Shown one piece after another: positions 51,680 through 63,703 of a stretch of DNA of 64,000 nt. The DNA comes from Verrucomicrobiota bacterium (GTDB lineage Bacteria; Verrucomicrobiota; Verrucomicrobiia; Chthoniobacterales; SZAS-18), in contig JANXRG010000088.1 of NCBI GenBank assembly GCA_025353105.1, positions 44,506 to 108,505 on the forward strand, written 5' to 3'. The stretch's first letter is position 1. Each line of letters begins with the position of its first letter. The notes beneath the pieces are model-generated. The model had not been told where the DNA came from and ran no database searches. It was given only the letters and a program-made list of their open reading frames with translations. The translations under genes were made by a program, and so were the position numbers.

Positions 51680-53125
51680 ATGTCCTCTGACCTCACCTCC
51701 GCCGCCCGCCCGAAGCCTGACGCGCTGCTGCAAAAAATCGCTGACTACGTCCTGAAGACGAAGGTCACCTCGAAGGAGGCGTTCGACACGGCGCGCTACT
51801 GCCTGATGGACACGCTCGGCTGCGGCCTGCTCGCGTTGGATTATCCGGCGTGCACCAAGTTGCTCGGGCCCACGGTTCCCGGGGCGATCATGCCCGGCGG
51901 CGCGCGCGTGCCCGGCACGTCGTTCGAGCTCGAGCCCGTGCAGGCCGCGTTCAACATCGGCGCGATGGTGCGCTGGCTCGACTTCAACGACACCTGGCTC
52001 GCCGCGGAATGGGGCCATCCATCCGACAACCTCGGCGGTATCCTCGCGGTCGCGGATTACCTCTCCCGCAAGGCCGTCCGCGAAGGTGACAAGCCGCTTG
52101 TCGTTCGCGACGTGCTCGAAGCGATGATCCGCGCCCATGAGATTCAAGGCGTGCTCGCGTTGGAAAACGGCTTCAACCGCGTCGGGCTGGATCACGTGCT
52201 CCTCGTCCGCGTTGCCTCCACGGCGGTCGTGACGAAAATGCTCGGTGGCACCCGCGACGACATCATCAACGCACTCTCGAACGCATTCATCGACGGTGGC
52301 GCGCTGCGCACGTACCGGCATGCGCCGAACACGGGCTCGCGCAAATCATGGGCCGCGGGCGATGCGACCAGCCGGGCGGTGCGCCATGCGTTGTTCGCGC
52401 TCAAGGGCGAGATGGGTTACCCCAGCGCGCTGTCCGCTCCGAAGTGGGGATTTCAGGATGTGCTCTTCAAGGGCGGCGGCGTGAAACTCGCCCAGCCGTT
52501 CGGCAGCTACGTGATGGAAAACGTGCTCTTCAAGATTTCATTCCCCGCGGAGTTCCACGCGCAGACCGCCGTCGAATGCGCCGTCATCCTTCATCCGGAC
52601 GTGAAGGAACGATTGAGCGAGATCGAGAAGATTGTCATCGAGACGCAGGAATCCGGCGTGCGAATCATCGACAAAACCGGCCCACTCGACAATCCCGCCG
52701 ACCGCGATCACTGCATCCAGTACATGGTCGCCATCCCGCTCATCAAGGGCTCGTTGACGGCGCAGGATTACGAGGATGACGTCGCCGCCGACAAGCGCAT
52801 CGACACGCTTCGCTCGAAGATGCAGGTCGTCGAAAACAAGAGATTTACCGTCGACTACCTCGACGCGAAGAAACGTTCCATCGGCAACGCGGTGCAGGTA
52901 TTCTTCAAGGACGGCACCAAGACCAAGCGCGTTGAGGTGGAGTATCCCATCGGGCACCGGCGCCGGCGGAAGGACGGCATCCCGCTCCTGATTGAGAAAT
53001 TCGAGCAAGCCTTGCGGGGAAAAATTCCCGCCCGAAACGCCGATGCCATTCTCGCGCTGTGCGGCAATCCGAAGAAGTTCGATGCGACCCCGGTGAACGA
53101 CTTTGTCGGTTACTGGGTGGTCTAA
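51680..53125 (+). CDS. prpD: 2-methylcitrate dehydratase
   Basis: PrpD/MmgE family: [70 protein letters not shown]. Confidence 0.95.
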   Translation: MSSDLTSAARPKPDALLQKIADYVLKTKVTSKEAFDTARYCLMDTLGCGLLALDYPACTKLLGPTVPGAIMPGGARVPGTSFELEPVQAAFNIGAMVRWLDFNDTWLAAEWGHPSDNLGGILAVADYLSRKAVREGDKPLVVRDVLEAMIRAHEIQGVLALENGFNRVGLDHVLLVRVASTAVVTKMLGGTRDDIINALSNAFIDGGALRTYRHAPNTGSRKSWAAGDATSRAVRHALFALKGEMGYPSALSAPKWGFQDVLFKGGGVKLAQPFGSYVMENVLFKISFPAEFHAQTAVECAVILHPDVKERLSEIEKIVIETQESGVRIIDKTGPLDNPADRDHCIQYMVAIPLIKGSLTAQDYEDDVAADKRIDTLRSKMQVVENKRFTVDYLDAKKRSIGNAVQVFFKDGTKTKRVEVEYPIGHRRRRKDGIPLLIEKFEQALRGKIPARNADAILALCGNPKKFDATPVNDFVGYWVV

Positions 53126-53276
53126 ATTATTTACCACGTGCCCAGCGACGCGAGACCGCTGCTCAGGTTACCCGCCCCAAACCATAGCCGCAACGCACGA
53201 AGGACCCGAAGTCGGGCAGGACGGTTTTGATTTCATTCCAATCAAATCCGCGTCTGTCCTCTCGGTGCCTCGCTTG

Positions 53277-53867
53277 CTATTTCCCGAGGATCCTTTGCAT
53301 CTGCTTGCGGTGGATGCCCTGGTGCAGCGCGGCCAGGCAGTGCCACTGGTGTGCGTTCATCTCGCCAAACCACGGGTGCGCCAGGGTCGTTTTTGAATTT
53401 CGGTCGACGACCTCGCGATTCATCGTGTCCGCGTACTGCGCGAGGAACGACTGGAACACCCCAACCGCACCGGCGGCGTAGGCTCCCTTTGGTTTCACGG
53501 CCGCGACGTCGACCTTGCCGGTCGGCACCATTCCGCGGCTGAGCTCGACGATGGCGCGCATCATGTGCGAGCCGACGATAATCAGGTGCTCGAGCACCAT
53601 GCCCGGCGACCAGAAACGCGAACTGTCCTCGATCCCCGCGATGCGATCAATCAACACGGGTTGCTGCAGGCGGTCCGCGGAAAGATTCTGGGTGAGGTCC
53701 ACGAGGATGCGCCCCTGTTTTTGAAACATCGCGTCCGCCTTCTCCCAAGTGATTCGGCGGTACGCGCGCGGCAACAGGAAATACTTTGCAACAAACGCTT
53801 CTAGAAAAGGCAGGCCCGCGCCTGGTTTGTCCAATTTTGGATGAGGCGTCTGGCGTGGCTCGTTCAC
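53277..53867 (-). CDS. DinB-superfamily (DUF1569-like) protein
   Basis: SRFWSPGMVLEHLIIVGSHMMRAIVELSRG; AHPWFGEMNAHQWHCLAALHQGIHRKQMQRILG. Confidence 0.72.
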   Translation of the reverse strand: MNEPRQTPHPKLDKPGAGLPFLEAFVAKYFLLPRAYRRITWEKADAMFQKQGRILVDLTQNLSADRLQQPVLIDRIAGIEDSSRFWSPGMVLEHLIIVGSHMMRAIVELSRGMVPTGKVDVAAVKPKGAYAAGAVGVFQSFLAQYADTMNREVVDRNSKTTLAHPWFGEMNAHQWHCLAALHQGIHRKQMQRILGK

Positions 53868-54111
53868 GGCCGAATCGCAGCAGGATCGTGGTCGCTTGGC
53901 GAGATGGAAGCCAGGCCGAAATGGAATTCACGATCAAGATCACGAAGAACTCCAAGGGAGGCAGTCGCTTGCGCATGACGGTGCATTCCGAACCGAGTCA
54001 GCCTGGGCCTTCTTGATGTCATTGACGGTTCGTCACAGCATTCGGCGTGGTGGCGGCCGCTTGCAATTCTTTGGTTGGACTCATCGAGCATCCTCGTATC
54101 ACGTGAAGGTC

Positions 54112-54867
54112 ATGCTCCGCGCCGCCTTCGCCTTCCTGCTCTGGGTTTCTGTTTCCGCCGCAGGAGCTGCCGAGTTTCAATTACCGGATGGCACGAAGGT
54201 CTCCGGCGCCCGCGTCGAGCGAATCGAGGGCGGCATGGCGGTCGTCGAGTACGATGGCGGCGTGACGACGGTGCCGGTGGCGAATCTCCCCGCCGCCCTG
54301 CGTCCGCGCTCGATGCCGGCGCCAACGACCAAGCGGATTACACCCGTCCCGGCGGCGATTCCGGCCGTGGTAAAATCTACTCCCATCAACGCCGCGCCAA
54401 AGGCCGTGACGACGATGCCCGCGTCGCGCCCGACCACTCTGCCTCGGGCGGCGGCGCGCCCAGATTTTGTCATTGACCCTCTGCGCGGCGTGGTGGCCAT
54501 ACCACCGCCGACACCCCCGCCCGCCCCCCCAAGCGCGAACGATCCACGACGGACGGTGAGCGATCAACCCGGCCGCGTCGTTGTGAGCGCCGAGGCCGTG
54601 CCGTACATCGAGCGATTCGCCGAGGACGAAAACAACGATGTCATGAGACGCTACCAGGAAAGTCTCCTGGCGAAGAAAAAATTGCGGGATGAAAAGGACG
54701 CTCCCAAGGACATCCTGAATCTGCCGATCTACCGGTTCAGTCCTTTCCGGGATCCCAATCAAAGCGCCTTTACCTCGCCGGTCATCCGGAACGACGACCA
54801 ATTTAACGTCCCGAGTTATTTGCGTCCGGACAATTATATCAATGACCCATACAGCGGGAAGAAGTAG
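54112..54867 (+). CDS. secreted hypothetical protein
   Basis: Signal peptide MLRAAFAFLLWVSVSAAGAA, then SHD1-like FQLPDGTKVSGARVERIEGGMAVVEYDGGVTTVPVANLP. Confidence 0.6.
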   Translation: MLRAAFAFLLWVSVSAAGAAEFQLPDGTKVSGARVERIEGGMAVVEYDGGVTTVPVANLPAALRPRSMPAPTTKRITPVPAAIPAVVKSTPINAAPKAVTTMPASRPTTLPRAAARPDFVIDPLRGVVAIPPPTPPPAPPSANDPRRTVSDQPGRVVVSAEAVPYIERFAEDENNDVMRRYQESLLAKKKLRDEKDAPKDILNLPIYRFSPFRDPNQSAFTSPVIRNDDQFNVPSYLRPDNYINDPYSGKK

Positions 54868-54885
54868 CTACGTCACCCCGTCGGC

Positions 54886-57150
54886 TTAGCGTCGTCGGCC
54901 CTTTGGTCGTCCGTATTTCACGGGTCGCCGCACCATGTCGCCCTGACCGGCTCCGGCTCCCTTTTTCAGTTCGGCGATCTGATCGCGCAAAACGGCCGCG
55001 CGTTCGTACTCGAGATTCGCCGCTGCAGTCGTCATCTCGCCCTCAAGTTCACGGATTAATTCCGTGGCCGAGAAGTCGCCGCCCGCCTCGCGGATCACGC
55101 TGCTCTCGAGCTCGCGGGCCTTCAGGATGGTGTGCAAACTTTCCTGCACCGCCCGCTGCACGCTGCGCGGTGTGATGCCGTGCTCGCGATTGTAGGCCTC
55201 CTGCTTTTCCCGGCGATAATCACTCACCTGCATCAACCGCTCCATCGATCCGGTAATCGTATCCGCGAAAAGATAAACCTCACCGTTGAGGTGTCGCGCC
55301 GCGCGACCGGAAGTCTGGATCAGACTCGTCTGGCTCCGCAGGTAACCTTCCTTGTCGGCATCGAGAATGCACACCAGGGAGACCTCCGGCAAATCCAGGC
55401 CTTCGCGCAGAAGATTGATGCCGACGAGGATGTCGAATTCCGCGGCGCGCAGTGACCGGAGAATTTCCACGCGCTCAATCGCGTCGATGTCGCTGTGCAG
55501 ATATCGCACCTTGAGTCCCACGTCGCGCAGGTAGTCGGTGAGATCCTCCGCCGTGCGTTTCGTGAGCGTCGTAACCAGCACTCGTTCCTTTTTTTCCACG
55601 CGCTGCCGGCAGAGCTCAATGGTCTCGTCGATCTGCCCCTTCAACGGCCGCACATGAATCACCGGGTCGAGCAACCCGGTCGGCCGGATGATCTGCTCGA
55701 CCACCAGGGGCGCACCCTTGGTCAAGACGTCGAAGGTCGAGTGTCGAAGGTCGAAAGCCTGGGGGTCCGCCGACGAATTGGCATCACGTTCTAAACCCCC
55801 ACCCTTCCGCACGATCTTCAATTTGGCCGGCACCACAAATTGCGTCTCATTCGGCGTTCGCACTTCGGCATTCGGAATTCCCGCGGTCATTCCCGTCGGC
55901 ACGGCGGCGCGCTTGTGGGCCACGAACGTTTGGTTTCCTACCACGCTGTTCTTGATTTCATAATCCGCCGGCGTGGCGCTGACGTAGATCAACTGCCCGG
56001 TCATCTCCATGAATTCTTCGAAGCGCAGCGGACGATTGTCCATCGCGCTGGGCAGGCGGAACCCGTAGTCCACCAGCACCTGCTTGCGCGAGCGGTCCCC
56101 TTCGTACATGCCACCGACCTGGGGAATCGTGGCGTGCGACTCGTCGACGATGGTCAGGAAATCCTTCGGGAAGAAATCGAGCAGCGTGTTCGGGCGGGAG
56201 CCGGGCGGACGGCCGGTGAGATGGCGCGTGTAATTCTCGATTCCCGAGCAAAAGCCCATCTCCTGCATCATTTCCAGGTCGTACTCGGTCCGAAGCTTGA
56301 TGCGCTGCGCCTCGAGCAATTTCCCATCCTGTTCAAACTCCGCTACGCGCCCCTCCATCTCCTCGCGAATTGTGCCCAGCGCCACGCGCAACTTGTCGGC
56401 CGGCGTGACAAACTGCTTGGCCGGAAACAGCCCCACGCCGGGCAGGGTTTGCGTGACGTTTCCCGTGAGCGGATCGATCAGGCTGATCCGCTCGATCTCG
56501 TCACCGAAGAACTCAATTCGATAGGCCTCCTCGTCGAGATTGCCCGGCTGGACTTCAATCACGTCGCCCCGCACGCGGAATCGGCCGCGGCCAAAGGCGA
56601 TGTCGTTCCGCTCATAGAGCATGTCGACGAAACGCGAGAGCAGCTGCTCGCGCGTGATTTGCTGGCCGACGGAAAGCGACAGCAGCATCCGCCGGTAGTC
56701 GTCCGGAGAACCGAGGCCATAGATGCAGCTCACGCTGGCGACCACGAGAACGTCCCGCCGCGTCAACAGCGACGTAGTGGTGGAGAGCCGCAGCCGTTCG
56801 ATCTCCTCGTTGATCGACGAATCCTTCTCGATGTACGTGTCGGTCCGCGGGATGTAGGCCTCAGGCTGGTAGTAATCGAAGTAGCTGACGAAATATTCGA
56901 CCGCGTTGTTGGGGAAGAACTGCTTGAACTCACTGTAGAGCTGGGCCGCGAGCGTCTTGTTGTGCGACATCACGAGGGTCGGGCGATCCAGCTGCGCGAT
57001 CACGTTGGCGGCGGTGAAGGTCTTGCCGCTGCCCGTTACGCCCAGCAGCGTCTGGTGGCGGTTTCCGGCGCGGAGCGAGCGCACCAGCTTTTCAATCGCC
57101 TGCGCCTGGTCGCCCTTCGGACTCAAATGATCGTCCAGCTCAAATCCCAT
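54886..57150 (-). CDS. uvrB: excinuclease ABC subunit B, with an about 79-aa in-frame insertion
   Basis: [105 protein letters not shown]. Confidence 0.96.
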   Translation of the reverse strand: MGFELDDHLSPKGDQAQAIEKLVRSLRAGNRHQTLLGVTGSGKTFTAANVIAQLDRPTLVMSHNKTLAAQLYSEFKQFFPNNAVEYFVSYFDYYQPEAYIPRTDTYIEKDSSINEEIERLRLSTTTSLLTRRDVLVVASVSCIYGLGSPDDYRRMLLSLSVGQQITREQLLSRFVDMLYERNDIAFGRGRFRVRGDVIEVQPGNLDEEAYRIEFFGDEIERISLIDPLTGNVTQTLPGVGLFPAKQFVTPADKLRVALGTIREEMEGRVAEFEQDGKLLEAQRIKLRTEYDLEMMQEMGFCSGIENYTRHLTGRPPGSRPNTLLDFFPKDFLTIVDESHATIPQVGGMYEGDRSRKQVLVDYGFRLPSAMDNRPLRFEEFMEMTGQLIYVSATPADYEIKNSVVGNQTFVAHKRAAVPTGMTAGIPNAEVRTPNETQFVVPAKLKIVRKGGGLERDANSSADPQAFDLRHSTFDVLTKGAPLVVEQIIRPTGLLDPVIHVRPLKGQIDETIELCRQRVEKKERVLVTTLTKRTAEDLTDYLRDVGLKVRYLHSDIDAIERVEILRSLRAAEFDILVGINLLREGLDLPEVSLVCILDADKEGYLRSQTSLIQTSGRAARHLNGEVYLFADTITGSMERLMQVSDYRREKQEAYNREHGITPRSVQRAVQESLHTILKARELESSVIREAGGDFSATELIRELEGEMTTAAANLEYERAAVLRDQIAELKKGAGAGQGDMVRRPVKYGRPKGRRR
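55708..55944. repeat. repeat-derived insertion inside uvrB
   Basis: Contains tcgaaggtcgagtgtcgaaggtcgaaa and cattcggcgttcgcacttcggcattcggaattc, which look like intergenic repeat modules; interrupts [12 protein letters not shown] / [11 protein letters not shown]. Confidence 0.65.
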
Positions 57151-57264
57151 GCGGGCAATCTCCGACGAACCATCGCGCAAGTCGAGGGGTCGGCGGGAAT
57201 CGGCGGCAGCCCGCTTGATTGTTCCTTTGCGTATACCCTGCCCGGGTACAAGATTCCGGCGCTG

Positions 57265-57579
57265 ATGGGAACCAAACGCAAATCCGCTGTCCGGCGAAAT
57301 CGCCCCGCTCCGCCCCATCCGGATCATTCCGCGCAGCTCGCCCGCCTGAAGCGCATCAAAGGCCAGATTGAGGGCGTCCAGCGCATGATCGAGGATCGGC
57401 GCTATTGCCCGGATATTCTCATTCAAACATCAGCTGTCCGCGCCGCGCTCCGCAGCCTGGAGGTCACGATTCTCCGCGAACAAGTGGACCATTGCGTGAA
57501 ACACGCCCGGCGCGACTCCGGCGGTTCGGCCGCCAAGCTCAAAGAATTGCTCGCCATCTTTCAAAAACTCCCGACGTAA
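57265..57579 (+). CDS. CsoR/RcnR/FrmR-family metal- or thiol-responsive repressor
   Basis: [55 protein letters not shown]. Confidence 0.88.
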   Translation: MGTKRKSAVRRNRPAPPHPDHSAQLARLKRIKGQIEGVQRMIEDRRYCPDILIQTSAVRAALRSLEVTILREQVDHCVKHARRDSGGSAAKLKELLAIFQKLPT

Positions 57580-57658
57580 CCGCGAAGGAACAAATCGCTT
57601 CCAGCACGAATGCGCTTGGACGAATCGCGCCGGCGCGGCATTTTGGGGGCTCTACCGC

Positions 57659-58777
57659 ATGTCCAACATTTTCGGCCATCTATTCCGCATCGCGACGTGG
57701 GGAGAGTCCCACGGCGGTGGCGTTGGCGTCGTCATCGACGGCTGCCCGCCCGGGCTCGCCATCGATGAGGGGATCCTCCAGCGCGATCTCGACCGCCGTC
57801 GTCCGGGACAGAGCGACATCGTCACGCCGCGCAAGGAAGCGGATCGCTGCCAGATTTTGTCGGGTGTGTTTCAGGGCCGGACGCTCGGCACGCCGATTTC
57901 AGTCTTTGTCCCGAACGAGGACGCGCGCCCCGAGGCCTATGCGGAAATGCAGACCGCGTTTCGCCCAAGCCACGCGGATTACACTTACCAGGCAAAGTTC
58001 GGGATCCGGAACTGGGAAGGCGGTGGCCGATCGTCCGCGCGCGAGACCATCGGGCGCGTCGCCGCGGCCGCGGTGGCAAAGGTCGCCCTCACCGAGCTTC
58101 TTCCCGGGCTGGAGGTGGTCGCGTACGTCAAAGCGATTCACGATCTCGATGCCGACATCGATCCCGCGACGGTCCGCTTGATCGACGTGGAGTCGAACGC
58201 CGTCCGCTGCCCGGACGCGGCGATGGCCCGACAAATGATCGAGCGAATCAAGGAGGTGCGCGCGCAGGGCGACTCCGTGGGCGGCACAATCGAGTGCATC
58301 GTCCGCGGCTGTCCGCCGGGCTTGGGCGAGCCCGTCTTCGATCGCCTTGAGGCGGATCTCGCCAAGGCGATGCTGAGCCTGCCCGCGACGAAGGGATTTG
58401 AAATTGGGAGCGGCTTCGCGGGCGCGCGCCTGACCGGATCGCAGCACAACGATGCGTTCGAGTTGCGCGATGGCCGCGTCCGCACCACGTCCAATCGCAG
58501 CGGCGGCGTGCAAGGGGGCATTAGCAACGGCGAGGACATCGTGTTCCGCGTCGCCTTCAAGCCCACCGCAACGATTGCCAAGGCCCAGAAGACCGTCACG
58601 GCCGATGCTTCCGCCGAAACCGAACTCGCCGCGCGCGGGCGTCACGATCCCTGCGTCCTGCCGCGCGCCGTGCCGATGGTTGAGGCCATGGCCGTACTCG
58701 TCTTGATCGATCACGCGTTGCGGCAGCGCGCCCAAAATGGACTCGAACCGAAACTGACCGCTCATGCTGACACTTGA
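57659..58777 (+). CDS. aroC: chorismate synthase
   Basis: [68 protein letters not shown]. Confidence 0.97.
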   Translation: MSNIFGHLFRIATWGESHGGGVGVVIDGCPPGLAIDEGILQRDLDRRRPGQSDIVTPRKEADRCQILSGVFQGRTLGTPISVFVPNEDARPEAYAEMQTAFRPSHADYTYQAKFGIRNWEGGGRSSARETIGRVAAAAVAKVALTELLPGLEVVAYVKAIHDLDADIDPATVRLIDVESNAVRCPDAAMARQMIERIKEVRAQGDSVGGTIECIVRGCPPGLGEPVFDRLEADLAKAMLSLPATKGFEIGSGFAGARLTGSQHNDAFELRDGRVRTTSNRSGGVQGGISNGEDIVFRVAFKPTATIAKAQKTVTADASAETELAARGRHDPCVLPRAVPMVEAMAVLVLIDHALRQRAQNGLEPKLTAHADT

Positions 58778-59657
58778 TCTGCCAGGAATCCGCAAGTTGC
58801 GCTCGGGCAAGGTGCGCGAGGTCTTTGAACTCGACGAGCGCCACCTCCTGTTCGTGGCGACCGACCGTCTTTCCGCGTTCGACGTCGTGCTGGAGGACCC
58901 CATCCCGAACAAGGGCGCGGTGCTCACACGGCTCTCTGCTTTCTGGTTCGACAAGTTCGCCGCAAAGGGAATCGCGAGCCACTTCGTGACGATTGACGTC
59001 GCGGCGTTTTCGCCGGCGTTGAAGCCCCATGCGGAAATTCTTGCGGGCCGATCGATGATCGTGGAACGGACGGTGCCGCTGCCGGTCGAGTGCGTCGTGC
59101 GGGGTTACCTTGCAGGGTCCGGCTGGAAGGAATACCAGGAAACAGGCCGGATTTGCGGCATCCCGCTTCCGACCGATCTGCGGTTCGCAGATGCGCTCGT
59201 GGAGCCGATTTTCACGCCGGCCCACAAGGCCGATGCCGGACACGATGAGAATATCAGCTGGGACCAGTGCTGCGCCGCGATCGGCAACGCGGCGGCGGAA
59301 TTTGTGCGGTGGCGGAGCACGGAGATCTACGCGCTGGGCGGCGCGCACGCCGCGCGGTGCGGCATCCTGATCGCCGACACAAAGTTTGAATTCGGCCGCC
59401 GCGCGGACGGCACCATCATCCTGATCGACGAGTGCCTCACCCCGGATTCCTCGCGGTTCTGGCCGGCCGATTCGTACAAGCCGGGAGTGAGCCCGCCAAG
59501 CTTCGACAAGCAGTTCGTGCGGGATTGGCTTGAGACGCAGCCATGGGACAAGACGCCGCCGGCACCGCGGTTGCCGGAAGCGGTGCTGGCCGGCACCGCC
59601 GCGCGCTACGTTGAAGCGTACGAACGCATCACGGGAAGCAAGTTCGCCAACGCGTGA
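58764..59657 (+). CDS. purC: phosphoribosylaminoimidazole-succinocarboxamide synthase
   Basis: [61 protein letters not shown]. Confidence 0.96.
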   Translation: MLTLDLPGIRKLRSGKVREVFELDERHLLFVATDRLSAFDVVLEDPIPNKGAVLTRLSAFWFDKFAAKGIASHFVTIDVAAFSPALKPHAEILAGRSMIVERTVPLPVECVVRGYLAGSGWKEYQETGRICGIPLPTDLRFADALVEPIFTPAHKADAGHDENISWDQCCAAIGNAAAEFVRWRSTEIYALGGAHAARCGILIADTKFEFGRRADGTIILIDECLTPDSSRFWPADSYKPGVSPPSFDKQFVRDWLETQPWDKTPPAPRLPEAVLAGTAARYVEAYERITGSKFANA

Positions 59658-59692
59658 CACGGAGCCAGCGAGGTTGCGGCCGCGTTCTTCGC

Positions 59693-60739
59693 CTAGGCGA
59701 CGCGACCGAGGGCGGATACGATTTCGCGTACGACCGTCGGTCCGCCGTAAACAAAACCGGTGTAGAGCTGCACGAGCGACGCGCCGGCATCAAATTTCTC
59801 GCGGGCCGATTCGGCGTCGTCCACGCCGCCCACCGCGATGATTGGAAGCCGGGTCTGCGACGCGAGCAGGCGCACGACCGCGGTGGCCCGCGCGCGGAGC
59901 GGCGCTCCGCTCAGTCCGCCGGTCTCGCCACGGCGATCGACCGGCAGCGCGGAATGATCAATGGTCGTGTTCGTCGCCACGATGCCGGCGAGCGCGTGCT
60001 CGTCCGCGAGGGCGGCAACATCCGCGATTTGTCCGTCGGCGAGGTCCGGCGCAATCTTCACGAGGAGCGGTCGCGGCCGCTCGAGCCCGCGGTTGGCTGC
60101 CTGCAGGGCCCCGAGCAAGGCGGACAATTCCTCGCGCCCCTGCAACTGGCGTAGCCCTGGCGTGTTCGGGGAGCTGACATTGACGACAACGTAGTCCGCG
60201 TAGGCATGCAGCCGTCGAAAGGAGTGCAGGTAATCCTCCACCGCTTGATCCAGGGGCGTGATCTTCGACTTGCCGATGTTGATCCCAACGGGAATTGAAG
60301 GCCATTGTCCCGCGGTCCGCAACGCGGAAAAATGCGCGGCGAGCGCGTCCGCGCCGCGGTTGTTGAAGCCGAGCCGGTTCACTAACGCGCGTTGTTCGGG
60401 AAAGCGAAAGAGCCGTGGTCGGTCGTTTCCCGGCTGGGCCCGCGCGGTGATCGTGCCGGCCTCGACAAAGCCAAAGCCCAGCGCCTCCCACGCGCGCAGC
60501 GCCACGCCATTCTTGTCGAAGCCGGCGGCCAGCCCGACTGGGTTCGGGAAGCGTACGCCAAAGACCTCGCGCGCCAGCGCCGGTGCATCGGAACGACCCG
60601 CTATTGCCTTGAGTAACCCGCGCAACGCCGGGCTACCGCTGCACGCGGCCAATGCCCGCATCGCGAGCTCATGCGCCCGTTCCGGATCCATCCGAAAAAA
60701 CAACGGACGGAGGACGTGGCGATAGAGCGGGACAAGCAT
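59693..60739 (-). CDS. pyrD: dihydroorotate dehydrogenase (quinone, class 2)
   Basis: FPNPVGLAAGFDKNGVALRAWEALGFGFVEAGTIT; VVVNVSSPNTPGLRQLQ; GASLVQLYTGFVYGGP. Confidence 0.95.
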   Translation of the reverse strand: MLVPLYRHVLRPLFFRMDPERAHELAMRALAACSGSPALRGLLKAIAGRSDAPALAREVFGVRFPNPVGLAAGFDKNGVALRAWEALGFGFVEAGTITARAQPGNDRPRLFRFPEQRALVNRLGFNNRGADALAAHFSALRTAGQWPSIPVGINIGKSKITPLDQAVEDYLHSFRRLHAYADYVVVNVSSPNTPGLRQLQGREELSALLGALQAANRGLERPRPLLVKIAPDLADGQIADVAALADEHALAGIVATNTTIDHSALPVDRRGETGGLSGAPLRARATAVVRLLASQTRLPIIAVGGVDDAESAREKFDAGASLVQLYTGFVYGGPTVVREIVSALGRVA

Positions 60740-60792
60740 GGCGCAGCGAGCGTATTCCTACGGCGAGGCTGCTCCAGGTTCAACGCACACCG

Positions 60793-60818
60793 ACAAATCA
60801 TTGTTGCAAATCATTTGC
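60793..60818. promoter_or_regulatory. candidate Fur/Zur-type palindromic operator
   Basis: acAAATCATTgttGCAAATCATTTGC: perfect 6-1-6 dyad GCAAAT-C-ATTTGC at 60806-60818 and a second AAT-C-ATT core centred 13 bp upstream. Confidence 0.35.
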
Positions 60819-60881
60819 TTGTTCAAAGGAGGCAGATATTTAGCAACGACGCTTTTCGATCGGGATCGAATCTACCGGACC

Positions 60882-61199
60882 ATGAACGCACGTTGCCGAA
60901 GCCCGAAAATTCAGCAGGCGATGACGGCGATCGTTTTCGCCTCGTATCTGCTGGTGTTGGCGATGGCGGCGTGTCCCGAGCTTCATCACTGGCTGCACGA
61001 CGCCGCCGATGAAGCCGAGCATCAGTGCGCCGCGGTCGCGGTCAGCCTGGGACAGATCGACCGGCCCCTCGATCGTCCCGTGGTCGTCGCTTGTCCTACC
61101 GTGGTTTGGCTGGAGCCGAGGCCTGCGCTGTATGCGCTGACGATTGTTCGGCTCTTTCTCGTGGTCCGCGGGCTGGAGCACGCGCCTCCGACGGGGTAG
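60882..61199 (+). CDS. small exported His/Cys-containing protein
   Basis: MNARCRSPKIQQAMTAIVFASYLLVLAMAACPELHHWLHDAADEAEHQCAAVAVSLG; upstream of TonB receptor. Confidence 0.6.
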   Translation: MNARCRSPKIQQAMTAIVFASYLLVLAMAACPELHHWLHDAADEAEHQCAAVAVSLGQIDRPLDRPVVVACPTVVWLEPRPALYALTIVRLFLVVRGLEHAPPTG

Positions 61200-61258
61200 A
61201 GCTGCGGCTTGCGGCCGCCGCGGCACCGACCGACCCGTGTTTCCGGCTAGATCTGGAA

Positions 61259-63522
61259 TGACACCCCGCCCAGTCGCGCCGCCGGCTTGGCATCGCGCCG
61301 TTGCAACCGTCGCGTCCGTCTTTGTGCATCCATCGGCGACGCCGATCCCACTTTGTTCCTTTCCATCAGTTGTTGTGAACCCACTCATTATTCAACCTTC
61401 TGAATCCACCACGTCTCGCGCAGCACCCCTCGCGCCGGGCGCGCTTGTCCTTGCCACCCTGCTCCTTTGGCCAATGTCGACCGATCTGTCCGGCCAGGTG
61501 CCGGTCGCTGAAGCCGACGTCGACCGCGTCGTCGTGACGGCGAAGCTTGACGGCGATCGCAATCAAATCGTCCCGAGTCTCGGCGCGACTGAATACCGCA
61601 TTGGCGACAACCAAATTGGCGAACAATCCCAGGGCGCGAATGCTTCGTTCAATCAGGTCGTCTTGCGCGCGCCCGGCGTGGTGCGGGATTCCTTCGGCCA
61701 GCTCCACGTGCGAGGGGAACACGCCAATTTGCAGTACCGCATCAATGACGTTCTGCTGCCCGAGGGGATCTCGGGCTTCGGCCAGGAACTTGACACCCGA
61801 TTCATCCGATCGCTCTCGCTCATCACCGGCTCGCTGCCCGCGCAGTACGGCTTTCGCACGGCTGGAATCATCGACATCCAGACCAAAAACGGCACGGAGA
61901 AAATCGACAACGAACTCTCCACGTACGGCGGCAGTTTTGGCACGATCAAGCCCTCTGTACAGCTGGGGGGCGGTGGCGGGAAGTGGAATTTCTATTTCAC
62001 CGGGAGTTACTTTCAAAGTGAGCTTGGCATCGAAAATCCCACGCCGAGTTCCAGCGCCATTCATGATCACACGGAGCAGTCCAAATTGTTTGGTTACGGC
62101 TCGTATCTCATCAATTCCACCAGCCGCATCAGCCTGTTCGTCAGCGCCTCGAATTCGCAGTTTCAAATCCCCAACACTCCCGGACTGGAGCCGGTCTTTG
62201 GCCTGACCGGCGTACCGACCTTTGACTCCAGCAAGCTCAACGAAATGCAATCCGAGAAGAACGCCTATGCCATTGTGGCCTACCAGAAATCTATCGGGGC
62301 ACTGAATTTGCAACTCGCCGTATATACCCGCTACAGTCAGACGTACTTCAAGCCGGACGTGGCCGGCGATTTGATTTTCAACGGGGTGGCCAGCCGCGTG
62401 GATCGCAGTCTCTTTTCCAACGGCCTGCAGGCGGATGCCAGCTACCTGCTGAATTCGCAGCACACGCTTCGGGCGGGTCTCCTCGCGACGGTGAATCGCG
62501 CCCGGGGGAACAGCGCCGTGGCAGTGTTTCCAACCGACGCTGATGGCAACCAGGCCAGCCCCAATCCGTTCACGATTTCGGACGGCACCTCGAAGACTGG
62601 CGTGCTCTTCGGGATCTACGTGCAGGATGAATGGAAGCCGCTTCCGAAACTGACCGTGAACTACGGACTGCGCTACGACATCAGTTCGGCTTTCCTCTAC
62701 GAAGCCCAGCTCGATCCGCGGATCAACCTCGTCTACGAATTAACGGCCTCCAGCTCTCTTCATGCCGGCTACGCGCGCTACTTCACGCCGCCGCCGCCGG
62801 AGTTGGTCAACCGCGCCACGCTCGCGAAATTTGCGAACACCACCAACGCGCCCGAGGTCGTGCAGAATTCGGACATCCGATCCGAATCCGCCCACTATTT
62901 CGATGTCGGCATCAGCTCAAAGATTTTGCCCGGGCTGCAAGTCGGCGTGGACGCCTACTACAAATCCGCCAAGAACCAGCTCGATTCCGGGCAGTTCGGC
63001 CAGGCGCTGATTCTCTCGCCGTTCAACTACGCAAACGGTCGGGTCTACGGCATCGAGTTCTCGACGACCTACAACTACAAATCCCTTTCCGCTTACGCGA
63101 ATCTGGCCATCAGTCGCGCAGTGGGAAGACGCATCACGTCCGGCCAGTTCGAGTTTGGCCGACACGAGTTGGACTACATTTCCAATCACTGGGTCCATCT
63201 CGATCACGACCAGACTTACACCGCGTCTGCGGGAGTTTCATACAAGTGGCGCGACACGTTGTTCCTGGTCGACGTGCTCTCCGGAAGTGGATTGCGGCGC
63301 GGCTTCGCGAACACCGAGCACCTGCCGGCCTATTTTCCGGTCAACCTGGGCCTCGTGCAGAACTTTAAAATCCCGAATGTCGGCAAATTCCGGGCGCGCT
63401 TCGATCTCTTGAACGTCTTCGATCAGGTTTACCAGTTGCGGGACGGTTCCGGCATCGGCGTTGGGGCCGCCCAATACGGCACGCGACGCGGCTTCTTTGC
63501 CGGTCTCGCCTACGAATTCTGA
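61259..63522 (+). CDS. TonB-dependent outer-membrane receptor (start uncertain; GTG at 61375 is an alternative)
   Basis: Plug domain ([47 protein letters not shown]), beta-barrel repeats, terminal aromatic GLAYEF. Confidence 0.9.
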
Positions 63523-63703
63523 CGCTACCAGGACCATCGTCGACCCAACGACGGAACGATCGTGGCCCGGAGACAGCGAATTTCAGATTTTGGCGGGAAC
63601 AAAGGGGCGGCCCTTCGATTCCATCCACTCTGATAATCTGTTTGACAGCCCCCTGTCCCTCCCTAACTTCCGCTTCCCTTTCAGCCTAACGATTTCGCTG
63701 GCC

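Noticed and set aside
50684-52321. 545-aa minus-strand ORF over prpC/prpD
   Set aside because: Opposite strand carries unambiguous prpC and prpD; antisense translation has no recognisable domain
55840-57264. Upstream extension of the CsoR ORF across uvrB
   Set aside because: Overlaps uvrB in antisense; only the C-terminal 104 aa from 57265 matches a real family
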